This document shows positions 24,332 through 31,681 of a DNA stretch of 64,000 nt, piece by piece. The notes under the pieces were generated by a model. That model made no database searches, had not been told where the DNA came from, and saw only the letters and a program-made list of their open reading frames with translations. The stretch's first letter is position 1. Each line of letters begins with the position of its first letter. The position numbers were made by a program, and so were the translations under genes. The DNA comes from Streptomyces nojiriensis (GTDB lineage Bacteria > Actinomycetota > Actinomycetes > Streptomycetales > Streptomycetaceae): positions 3,736,001 through 3,800,000 of the forward strand of contig NZ_CP071139.1 in NCBI RefSeq assembly GCF_017639205.1, in the 5' to 3' direction.

Positions 24332-25744
24332 ATGAAGCTCAAGCGCATTGCCGTCGCGGCCGCCGCCGCGGTAGTGGGTCCGACGGTCCTGATGGCCACT
24401 CCCGCGATGGCCGACGAGGTCGCCAACCCGGCGGTCTCGACCCCGGACGCGGCCCCGAAGGACGACGCGGCGCCGACGCCCGGCGAGAGCACCGGGTCGC
24501 CGGCGCCCGAGGCGCAGCAGCCCGGGTCCGCCCAGCAGCCGGAGGCCCCGGAGACCCCGGAGACCCAGCCGCAGCAGCAGCCGAAGCAGCAGCAGCCGGC
24601 CGAGGCTGCCAAGACCGGGCAGAAGGCCGAGGAGCGGGCCGCCGCCGCGGGTCCGAAGCTGACCCTGGACGGGCTCCCCACCAGGTTCACGGCCGGCGCC
24701 GGCTGGAGCGAGTTCTCCCTGCACGTGGACAACTCGGGCCGCGCCGCGGTCGACGACCACTCGCTCGAACTGGTCCTGTGGACGCTCGACACCTTCGGCT
24801 GGGAGGCGGGCGACATCCGGACCGAGATCTACGCGCCCGACTCCAAGGGCACCTGGGGCTGGCACGCGGTCGAGGCGGACGGCTCCGAGGAGGTGTACTC
24901 CTTCAGCCTGGCCGACGTCGATGTCGAAAAGAACGAGGTCTTCGACCTCAAGCTTCGGATGAAGTTCGGCAAGGACACCCCGCCCTCCCGCTTCTCCCTG
25001 TCCACGACCTCCGAGGGCGGCACCGGGGACCGCGTCCGGTACGAGTCCAGGGTCACCGGCCCCGGGCAGGAAGAGAGCAACGGCCCGAAGGTCTCGGTGC
25101 GGGGCCTGTCGGCGGGCGGCTTCACGGCCGGCGGCGGTTGGCAGCCGTTCTTCCTGAACGTCGACAACTCCGGCAAGAAGAAGATCGACGAGTACGGCTT
25201 CACGCTCGTCTTCGACAACGCCGTCAACAGCCTCCGGGGCGAGCACCTCGACCTGGAGATCTGGAACGGCGCCCGCTGGGTCCCCGCCGTGAAGGATCCG
25301 TCCGGTCAGCTCGCCGGCACGATCTTCGACCGCGCCGTCGGCGAGGACGCGAAGTTCGACATCCAGCTGCGGGCCAAGTTCAGCAAGGACGCCCCGGTCG
25401 GCAAGATCTTCGCCGTCGTGCTCGCGGACGACCACGGCGTGGACCACATCACCTCCGACGTGGCCTTCGCCCACACCTCGATCAACCCGGCGACGAGCAC
25501 CGGCAACCAGCCCACGCCGGACGGCGGCGGCGCCAAGCCGATCGTCGACGGAAACGGCACCGGAAACGGCACGGGCACCGCGAACGGCACCGGAAACGAC
25601 ACGGCGCCCACCACCGGTGGCCGGCTGGCCGAGACCGGCTCCGACGCCGCCACCAGCTGGGCCCTCGGCGGCGCCGGCGTGGCGCTCGCCATGGGCGCGG
25701 CCCTGGTCGCCGGCACCGGCCGCCGACGCCGCCCGACCGCGTAA
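24332..25744 (+). CDS. Sortase-anchored surface protein with duplicated domain (LAETG)
   Basis: A 470-residue exported protein. A signal peptide MKLKRIAVAAAAAVVGPTVL..PAMA is followed by a Gln/Pro/Glu-rich spacer (about 28-108). Two homologous beta-sandwich-like repeats come next: GPKLTLDGLPTRFTAGAGWS with HVDNSGRAAVDD, and GPKVSVRGLSAGGFTAGGGW with NVDNSGKKKIDE. A GNGT-repeat linker, LAETG at 432-436, a hydrophobic segment and an RRRR tail complete a class E sortase signal (LAxTG). It is probably covalently attached to peptidoglycan. Function is unknown. Confidence 0.88.
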   Translation: MKLKRIAVAAAAAVVGPTVLMATPAMADEVANPAVSTPDAAPKDDAAPTPGESTGSPAPEAQQPGSAQQPEAPETPETQPQQQPKQQQPAEAAKTGQKAEERAAAAGPKLTLDGLPTRFTAGAGWSEFSLHVDNSGRAAVDDHSLELVLWTLDTFGWEAGDIRTEIYAPDSKGTWGWHAVEADGSEEVYSFSLADVDVEKNEVFDLKLRMKFGKDTPPSRFSLSTTSEGGTGDRVRYESRVTGPGQEESNGPKVSVRGLSAGGFTAGGGWQPFFLNVDNSGKKKIDEYGFTLVFDNAVNSLRGEHLDLEIWNGARWVPAVKDPSGQLAGTIFDRAVGEDAKFDIQLRAKFSKDAPVGKIFAVVLADDHGVDHITSDVAFAHTSINPATSTGNQPTPDGGGAKPIVDGNGTGNGTGTANGTGNDTAPTTGGRLAETGSDAATSWALGGAGVALAMGAALVAGTGRRRRPTA

Positions 25745-25749
25745 CGGCG

Positions 25750-25785
25750 GACGGGGTCCGTGCGAACCTCCGCACGGACCCCGTC
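25750..25785. terminator. Strong bidirectional hairpin terminator
   Basis: Perfect 15-base arms GACGGGGTCCGTGCG (25750-25764) and complement (25771-25785) between the convergent surface-protein and helicase genes. Confidence 0.8.
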
Positions 25786-25802
25786 CCCCACTCCGTGGGA
25801 AC

Positions 25803-27587
25803 TCACCGCATACGGGTGGCCCACTCCTGCACCTTCTTGATCCGCTCGCGCAGCTGCCCCGCGGTCGCCTCCGCGCTCGGCGGCCCGCCGCACACCCGGC
25901 GCAGCTCCGTGTGGATCACCCCGTGCGGCTTCCCGCTCTGGTGGACGTAGGCGCCCACCATCGTGTTCAGCGACTTGCGCAGCTCCAGCAGCTCCTTGTG
26001 CGAGACCACGGGCCGCCGGTCGGCCGGCAGCTCCAGCAGGTCCGCCTCGGAGTCCGGCTTGCGGCGGCTGTGCGCGATCTGCCGCGACTGCCGCTTCTGC
26101 AGCAGCATCTGCACCTGGTCCGGCTCCAGCAGCCCGGGGATGCCGAGGTAGTCCTGCTCCTCCTCGCTGCCCGGGTGCGCCTGCATGCCGAATTCGGCGC
26201 CGTCGTAGAGGACCCGGTCGAAGACCGCGTCGGACTCCAGCGCCTCGAAGGACATCTGCTCGTCCTCGCCGGTGTCCTCGTCCTCCTGCTTGTTCGCCTC
26301 GTCCATCTCCTTCTCGGACTCGGCGTACGGATCCTCCTCGCCCTGCTTCTTGGGCTTGTCGAGGACGTGGTCGCGCTCGACCTCCATCTCGTTGGCGAAG
26401 CCGAGGAGGTAGGGAATGGTCGGCAGGAACACGGACGCGGTCTCGCCGCGCCTGCGCGAACGCACGAAGCGGCCCACGGCCTGCGCGAAGAACAGCGGCG
26501 TCGAGATGGTGGTGGCGTAGACGCCCACCGCGAGGCGCGGTACGTCGACGCCCTCGGACACCATGCGGACCGCGACCATCCAGCGGCTGCCGTCCTCGCT
26601 GAACTCGTCGATCCGCTTCGACGCGCCGGTGTCGTCGGAGAGCACCACGGTCGCCTTGCTGCCGGTGATCTCCCGGAGCAGCTTGGCGTAGGCGCGCGCC
26701 GAGTCCTGGTCGGAGGCGATGACGAGGCCACCGGCGTCCGGGATGCCCTTGCGGACCTCCGTCAGCCGCTGGTCGGCGGCGCGCAGCACGTTCGGCATCC
26801 AGTCGCCGCGCGGGTCCAGCGCCGTGCGCCAGGCCTGGGAGATGGCGTCCTTGGTCATCGGCTCGCCGAGCCGGGCCGCGATCTCGTCGCCGGCCTTGGT
26901 CCGCCAGCGCATGTTGCCGCTGTAGGAGAGGAAGATGACCGGCCGGACGACGCCGTCGCCGAGCGCGTTCCCGTAGCCGTAGGTGTAGTCGGCGGAGGAC
27001 CGCCGGATCCCGTCGTTGCCCTCCTCGTACGTGACGAAGGGGATCGGGTTCGTGTCGGACCGGAAGGGCGTTCCGGTCAGGGCCAGGCGCCGGGTCGCCG
27101 GGTCGAAGGCCTCCAGGCAGGCCTCGCCCCAGGACTTCGAGTCACCGGCGTGGTGGATCTCGTCGAGGATGACGAGGGTCTTGCGCTGCTCACAGCGGTT
27201 GCGGTGCAGCATCGGCCGCACGCCGACACCGGCGTAGGTGACGGCGACACCGTGGTAGTCCTTGCTGAGCGGTCCGGCGGAGTACTCGGGGTCGAGCCGG
27301 ATGCCTATCCGGGCCGCGGCCTCCGCCCACTGCTTCTTCAGGTGCTCGGTCGGCGCGACGACGGTCACCTGCTGCACGACGTGGTGGTGCAGCAGCCAGG
27401 AGGCGAGGGTGAGCGCGAAGGTGGTCTTGCCGGCGCCGGGCGTGGCGACCGCGAGGAAGTCCCGCGGCTGGTTCTGGATGTAGCGGTCGAGCGCCCTCTG
27501 CTGCCAGGCGCGCAGCTTGTTGGCGGTACCCCAGGGGGCACGGCCGGGGAAGGCGGGTGAGAGATGGTGGGAGGCGGTAGTAGTCAC
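25803..27587 (-). CDS. DEAD/DEAH-box helicase (superfamily 2)
   Basis: A 594-residue helicase starting GTG 27587. Motif I is ATPGAGKTT (Gly-Lys-Thr at 53-55), motif II is DEIH (142-145) in VILDEIHHAGDSKSW, and motif III is ALTGTPFRSD. Motifs IV to VI are in the C-terminal half: MVSEGVDVPRLAVGVY and FFAQAVGRFVRSRRRGE. An acidic insertion (GEEDPYAESEKEMDE...) near residue 420 and a basic C terminus are extra. The family resembles XPB/RadD-like nucleases-helicases; the exact role is unknown. The neighbouring Doc module is on the same strand but separated by 137 bases. Confidence 0.85.
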   Translation of the reverse strand: MTTTASHHLSPAFPGRAPWGTANKLRAWQQRALDRYIQNQPRDFLAVATPGAGKTTFALTLASWLLHHHVVQQVTVVAPTEHLKKQWAEAAARIGIRLDPEYSAGPLSKDYHGVAVTYAGVGVRPMLHRNRCEQRKTLVILDEIHHAGDSKSWGEACLEAFDPATRRLALTGTPFRSDTNPIPFVTYEEGNDGIRRSSADYTYGYGNALGDGVVRPVIFLSYSGNMRWRTKAGDEIAARLGEPMTKDAISQAWRTALDPRGDWMPNVLRAADQRLTEVRKGIPDAGGLVIASDQDSARAYAKLLREITGSKATVVLSDDTGASKRIDEFSEDGSRWMVAVRMVSEGVDVPRLAVGVYATTISTPLFFAQAVGRFVRSRRRGETASVFLPTIPYLLGFANEMEVERDHVLDKPKKQGEEDPYAESEKEMDEANKQEDEDTGEDEQMSFEALESDAVFDRVLYDGAEFGMQAHPGSEEEQDYLGIPGLLEPDQVQMLLQKRQSRQIAHSRRKPDSEADLLELPADRRPVVSHKELLELRKSLNTMVGAYVHQSGKPHGVIHTELRRVCGGPPSAEATAGQLRERIKKVQEWATRMR

Positions 27588-27723
27588 GGTCTCCGGTTCG
27601 TGCTCTCGGCGTATCTGGTACGGGTGGCAGGCAGTCGTACGTAGGACAACCGGGCCACCCTACCGGCCCGGGCCCGCCCCTCGCGGAGGGACAGGCCCGT
27701 GACCTCGGCGGGTGCGGCGAGCG

Positions 27724-28137
27724 TCACACCGGCGGGGCGAGCAGCGCCCGCAGCCGCGCGGCGATCCGCACGACGTCGCTCTCGTGCCCGGCGGCCACAT
27801 CGATGACCAGCGCGTACGCGGCCTCCTGGTCCACGCCGCCCGGGTCGGCCCCGTTCACGGCGAGGAAGGTCGCCGCGGCGAGCCAGGCGGTGCGCTTGTT
27901 CCCGTCGACCAGGGGGTGGTTGGTCGCGATGCCGTGGAGCAGCGCGGCGGCCTGCTCGTACGGGTCCTCGTAGGCGGGGGTCCCGAACATGCGGGCGCGG
28001 GGCCGGTGCACCGCCGACTCCAGCAGCCCGGGGCCGCGCAGTTCGACGGGCTGGTCCTGGGCCAGGCAGGCGTGCCGGGCCAGGTCGAGGACCTCGGCGA
28101 GCGTGAGGTGGCGCACCGGGGCCGTGGGGGCGCTCAT
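27724..28137 (-). CDS. doc: Doc-type toxin (Fic fold)
   Basis: A 137-residue Fic-fold protein with the catalytic loop HPLVDGNKRTAWLAAATF (His74 to Arg82), close to the Doc consensus H-x-F-x-D-[AG]-N-K-R. Doc toxins phosphorylate elongation factor Tu and stop translation. The helix before the loop (EQAAALLHGIATN) and the small size fit Doc rather than larger AMPylating Fic proteins. The start ATG 28137 overlaps the antitoxin stop (ATGA), the normal coupling in toxin-antitoxin operons. Confidence 0.87.
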   Translation of the reverse strand: MSAPTAPVRHLTLAEVLDLARHACLAQDQPVELRGPGLLESAVHRPRARMFGTPAYEDPYEQAAALLHGIATNHPLVDGNKRTAWLAAATFLAVNGADPGGVDQEAAYALVIDVAAGHESDVVRIAARLRALLAPPV

Positions 28138-28334
28138 GCGCCGAGCCGCTTCAGCAGGGGCGCGTGCCGCTGCGCGAGGCGCAGCGCCTCGGCCCCGACG
28201 CGGTCGCGCTCGGCCCGAAGCAGCGCCCGTACGGCGTCCAGCGCGAGCTCCTCGGGCGAGCGGCCCGTCGCGTCGGCGAGGTCGGCGCACTCCGCGCGCT
28301 CGGCGTCGGAGAGTCTGATGATCAGCTCGTTCAT
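28134..28334 (-). CDS. Antitoxin partner of Doc
   Basis: A 66-residue protein MNELIIRLSDAERAECADLA, then DATGRSPEELALDAVRALL. The N-terminal beta-strand plus two helices resembles a ribbon-helix-helix DNA-binding fold, and the C terminus would neutralise the toxin. It precedes doc on the same strand with a 4-base overlap, so the order antitoxin-toxin is as expected. It is not clearly a Phd-family protein; assignment rests mainly on context. Confidence 0.75.
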   Translation of the reverse strand: MNELIIRLSDAERAECADLADATGRSPEELALDAVRALLRAERDRVGAEALRLAQRHAPLLKRLGA

Positions 28335-28404
28335 GGCCGGAACGGTAGTGCGGCGGCCGGTCGTGGCGCAGCCGGATTCTCCGGTGCCCGGCGGGCCCGG
28401 GCGG

Positions 28405-29892
28405 TCACTCTCCGACGGGAACCGCGACCGGAACTTTGGCGGGAACCTTGGCGGGATCCAGCCGGGTCGCCACCCAGGCCCCGACCAGGGCCACGCAGGC
28501 CATCGGCAGGAACACCACGGCGAAGGCGGCCGGGTGCGGGGCCGACGCGCCGTCGGTCACGGTGTGCGCGGCCCCCACCGCACCACCGCCCAGTGCGGCG
28601 AACGCGGCGCCCCCGCCGGCCAGCAGCACCACGTTCGCCAGCGCGTCCGAGATCTGCAGCGAGGCGGAATTGGCCCCTGCCTCCTCCGGCGCCGACAGCT
28701 GGAGCAGCAGCACGCTCGTGGAGCCGATCACCAGGCCCATGCCGAGGCAGCCGACCGCCCAGGCCGGCGCCAGCGTCCACACCGGCACCGACTCGATCAG
28801 CACGGCGGGCGCCGCGGCGATGGCCAGCGCCACCAGCACCATCCCGGTCACCATCAGCCGTTCCCGGTACGGCGCCATCCGCCCCTGGGACTGCACCCAT
28901 GAGCCGCCCGCCCAGGTCACCCCGCCCAGCGCGAGCGAGAACCCGGCCATCGTCGGGCTCAGACCGCGCTGGGTGACCAGCATCAGCGGTACGAACGTCT
29001 CCGCCGCGATGAACGACCCGGCGGCGACCCCGCGCAGCAGCACCACGGACGGCAGCCCGCGCCGCGCCAGGTAGGTCCCGCGCGGCAGCAGCCCCCGCAC
29101 GGCGGGCACGAGCAGCGCGACGCCGGCGATGCCCGGCGCCAGCGACAGCCACCGCAGGTCCTGGGCGGCGTACTGGAGCAGCCCCGCCCCGACCGAGATG
29201 CCGAGGGCCAGCCGGATCCGCCGCCGGTCGAAGGCCGCGGGCGGGGCGTCGGGGTCGACGGGCCCGGACGCGGTCCGGCGTATCGCGGGGAGCGCCACCA
29301 CCAGGGGGACCACCACCAGCGCCGGTATCCCGAGGAAGACCCACCGCCACCCGAGGTGCTCGGTGACCGTCCCGGAGGCCAGCGGTCCGACGATCGAGGG
29401 GACCACCCAGCTCGCGGCGAAGGCGGCCATGATCGCGGGCCGCAGCCGCTCCTCGTAGGCCCGGCTGACGACGACGTACAGGGCGACGATGACCAGCCCG
29501 CCGCCGAAGCCCTGCACGGCCCGGCCGAGCACGAACACCCACATGACCCCGGCGGTCCCGGAGATCACTAGCCCGGAGGCGAAGGCGGCGATCCCGACGG
29601 TCAGCGGCCGCAGCGGCCCCTGCCGGTCGGCCCACTGGCCGGCCAGGACCATGCCGAAGAGGCTGGTGGTGAAGTAGGCGGAGAAGGCGAAGGCGTAGAG
29701 CCCGATCCCCTCCAGCTCGCGGGCGGCGACGGGCATGGCCGTGCCGACGGCGGTGGCCTCGAAGGCGATGAGGAAGACGACGGAGATGATCCCGATGCTG
29801 AGCGTCCGGTACGCGGGCCCGAGAATCCCGCCCCGGGGCGGGGGCGGGATCGGTGCGGTTCTCTGCGGCACACGGGGTTCAAGGGCGCTCAT
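28405..29892 (-). CDS. MFS transporter
   Basis: A 495-residue membrane protein with numerous hydrophobic segments (twelve to fourteen), including IISVVFLIAFEATAVGTAMP, VAARELEGIGLYAFAFSAYF and a helix 2-3 loop GQWADRQGPLRPLTV. The A-T-A-V-G-T-A-M-P opening is typical of multidrug exporters of the DHA2 kind. The start ATG 29892 places the Pro-rich cytosolic N terminus before helix 1; an upstream start at 29934 is less likely. No regulator adjoins it. Confidence 0.83.
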   Translation of the reverse strand: MSALEPRVPQRTAPIPPPPRGGILGPAYRTLSIGIISVVFLIAFEATAVGTAMPVAARELEGIGLYAFAFSAYFTTSLFGMVLAGQWADRQGPLRPLTVGIAAFASGLVISGTAGVMWVFVLGRAVQGFGGGLVIVALYVVVSRAYEERLRPAIMAAFAASWVVPSIVGPLASGTVTEHLGWRWVFLGIPALVVVPLVVALPAIRRTASGPVDPDAPPAAFDRRRIRLALGISVGAGLLQYAAQDLRWLSLAPGIAGVALLVPAVRGLLPRGTYLARRGLPSVVLLRGVAAGSFIAAETFVPLMLVTQRGLSPTMAGFSLALGGVTWAGGSWVQSQGRMAPYRERLMVTGMVLVALAIAAAPAVLIESVPVWTLAPAWAVGCLGMGLVIGSTSVLLLQLSAPEEAGANSASLQISDALANVVLLAGGGAAFAALGGGAVGAAHTVTDGASAPHPAAFAVVFLPMACVALVGAWVATRLDPAKVPAKVPVAVPVGE

Positions 29893-30072
29893 CGCCCCAG
29901 AGTAAGGGGCGTAGCCCAGGATCGTCCCTGTCAATTCGACGGATCCCGCGCTCGTCCCGCAGACCTAGGTCCGCCGGACTGTGAACGCGGCATGGCAGTC
30001 GTGTTGCACGGTCCCCGCATCCCTTCCCCGGCCCCGTGGCCCCCCGTAGCGTCATGCACGTCACCACCACAC

Positions 30073-30144
30073 AGCCGTGTGCCCGAGTGGTTGAGGGACT
30101 CGCCTGCAAAGCGAGGCACGCGGGTTCAATTCCCGCCACGGCTT
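30073..30144 (+). tRNA. tRNA-Cys (GCA)
   Basis: A 72-nt cloverleaf can be folded. The acceptor arm AGCCGTG pairs with CACGGCT, the D arm is CCC/GGG, the anticodon stem CTCGC/GCGAG carries loop CTGCAAA (anticodon GCA at 30106-30108), the variable region is short, and the T arm is GCGGG-TTCAATT-CCCGC. U73 follows the acceptor, an identity base for cysteinyl-tRNA synthetase. CCA is not encoded. An A1-U72 first pair is uncommon. Lack of a long variable arm excludes Ser. Confidence 0.88.
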
Positions 30145-30591
30145 CGCGGCGGGCCGTCCAGGGGCAGGCGCACCCCTGGGCGGCCTTCGCCTCTTCCGGG
30201 TCCGGGCCGTCCCTTCCGGGTCTCGTACCGACGCTCCGCCCACAACAACCCCGCTCGTACGACCGGTAGCTGACGTACGGTGCCCCGGCGCGGCAGCCGG
30301 CGCCGGACCAGTTCGGCGAGGCGCGAGGCCGGCGACTTCCCGGATTCCCCGGGAGTGCCCGCGCGGTACGGGGGGAACCGTTCCTGTTGCGGGCCGGAAG
30401 GCGCTGTAGGAATGTGGTGGGTGAAGGGCTGGGGGCTGCCGAATCAGCTGGTCAAAGCGCGGCAGCTGAACCCCGGCCCAGTTCACGGACGACCCCGCGA
30501 AACCTGGCGATCTCCAATGCCACGCCTGTCGTGTCGGCGTCAGGGTCGACCTCCGCAGAACTACTCGTACGCCAAACGGGCAGGTGGTCCC
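30145..30591. other. Region between tRNA-Cys and the secreted-protein gene
   Basis: 447 bases without a convincing gene. It contains GC-rich flanks of the tRNA and somewhat lower-GC DNA approaching 30592. I found no second copy of the tRNA 3' end, no integrase and no clear terminator. The promoter for the gene at 30592 must lie here but I cannot pin it down. Confidence 0.45.
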
Positions 30592-31038
30592 ATGTCTACG
30601 CGCACGTCCCGCACGTCCCGCACGTCCCGTATCTCCGGCAGGTCTCGCACTCTCACGGCCATGGCCCCGATCGTCGCCGCCGTGCTGGCCGGAGGTCTCC
30701 TGACGGCTGGTCAGGCCTCAGCGGCACCCATCGTCGGAACGGTGTCCTTCAACGGAAAAGTGACCTGTAAGAACGCGTTCCCGGCCCCCAACAACTCCGT
30801 CCCCACGCGGGTATCGCTGGACAGCGATGAGGACGACGGGTCGGGTCCCACCAACAACCCGGTCAACCGCAGGGCGTCGTTCGGCCCCATCAGCATCGAC
30901 ACCCCGTTGGACTCGCCGTTCAGCCTCTCGGTCGAGGTCACGTGCAAGGCACCGGGGAAGCAGCCCCAAACGTTCACCAGGACCGTCCAGCTGGACAGCC
31001 TCACCGAAGGCGACACGGTCCCGCTGAACATCAAGTAG
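30592..31038 (+). CDS. Small secreted protein of unknown function
   Basis: A 148-residue protein. The N terminus MSTRTSRTSRTSRISGRSR holds a 9-base DNA repeat coding Arg-Thr-Ser, giving a very basic n-region. A hydrophobic signal segment APIVAAVLAGGLLTAGQASA follows, with likely cleavage after ASA. The mature part has two cysteines (KVTCKNAF and EVTCKAPG) that could form a disulfide, and a beta-rich pattern. I do not recognise a family. It faces the type VII-like cluster on the opposite strand, with a terminator between. Confidence 0.65.
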   Translation: MSTRTSRTSRTSRISGRSRTLTAMAPIVAAVLAGGLLTAGQASAAPIVGTVSFNGKVTCKNAFPAPNNSVPTRVSLDSDEDDGSGPTNNPVNRRASFGPISIDTPLDSPFSLSVEVTCKAPGKQPQTFTRTVQLDSLTEGDTVPLNIK

Positions 31039-31057
31039 GCACCCGCGCCACACCTCG

Positions 31058-31098
31058 CGCGCCGCCCCGTCAGGCCAACGGTCTGACGGGGCGGCGCG
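31058..31098. terminator. Strong bidirectional hairpin terminator
   Basis: Perfect 16-base arms (31058-31073 and 31083-31098, CGCGCCGCCCCGTCAG and complement) with a 9-base loop, between two convergent genes. It closes the type VII-like cluster. Confidence 0.8.
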
Positions 31099-31138
31099 TC
31101 TCAGGTGTCGATCACGCCGCCACCGGCCGCTCGCGCCC

Positions 31139-31681
31139 TCATGCGCCGCACTCGGTCTGCTGCTTGGCGGACTCCAGGAACTTCGTCATGAGCGCGGTGA
31201 ACAGCGTGCGCGAGGTGCCCGCCTTCACGTGCTCCACGGATCCGCTGAGCCCCAGCTCGAGCTCGAAGGAATCCTTGGACCCCTTGCAGGTCAGGGCGAC
31301 GCGCGCACCCGTGTCCCACACGATGCCCTTGTCGCCGAGGGGCAGCGGATCCGGCACGGGCGGGTCCGTGGGCGGCCAGACGAAGCTCTGCCCGAGGGGC
31401 TGGCGCGTGGCCGTGACGAGGACCCGGCCCCTGCCGTCGACGGCGACGTTGCAGGTGGCCGACCGGCGCGAAGCGGTCAGGCGGGCATCGGCCGGCCCTG
31501 ACACCTCCACCGTCTCGCCGTAGCCCATCAGGGGCTCCAGGTCGGCTCGGGTGAAGACGCCGAAACAGGTGCGTTCCGGCAGCTGCGGGGCCGCGGACTT
31601 CTTGTCCTCGCCGCACCCGGTCAGAGCTGCCACCCCGACCAGCACCGCGGCGAGTGTGCGGGGCCCGATGACGTTGCGCAT
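31139..31681 (-). CDS. Lipoprotein of the type VII-like cluster
   Basis: A 180-residue lipoprotein. A signal peptide MRNVIGPRTLAAVLVGVAAL ends at a lipobox LTGC (Cys23). The mature part is polar and beta-rich with SATCNVAVDGRGRVLVTAT and VALTCKGSKDSFELEL, carrying further cysteines near the start (RTCFGVF) and end (QQTECGA). I do not recognise a domain. Its ATG overlaps the stop of the 760-residue gene (TGATG), so it is translationally coupled and ends the operon. A role outside the membrane in substrate handling is possible but is inference. Confidence 0.7.
   Translation of the reverse strand: MRNVIGPRTLAAVLVGVAALTGCGEDKKSAAPQLPERTCFGVFTRADLEPLMGYGETVEVSGPADARLTASRRSATCNVAVDGRGRVLVTATRQPLGQSFVWPPTDPPVPDPLPLGDKGIVWDTGARVALTCKGSKDSFELELGLSGSVEHVKAGTSRTLFTALMTKFLESAKQQTECGA

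Noticed and set aside
25803..28334. Helicase plus Doc module as a phage-defence island
   Set aside because: The helicase is a stand-alone SF2 protein 137 bases from the toxin-antitoxin pair and no nuclease, sensor or other defence gene adjoins; no support beyond proximity.
30073..30144. Attachment site of an integrated element at tRNA-Cys
   Set aside because: I found no repeated tRNA end and no integrase gene in the window, so no integrated element can be claimed.
30600..30636. Short 9-base direct repeats resembling a mini-array
   Set aside because: Repeats have no spacers and code Arg-Thr-Ser in a basic signal n-region; not CRISPR.
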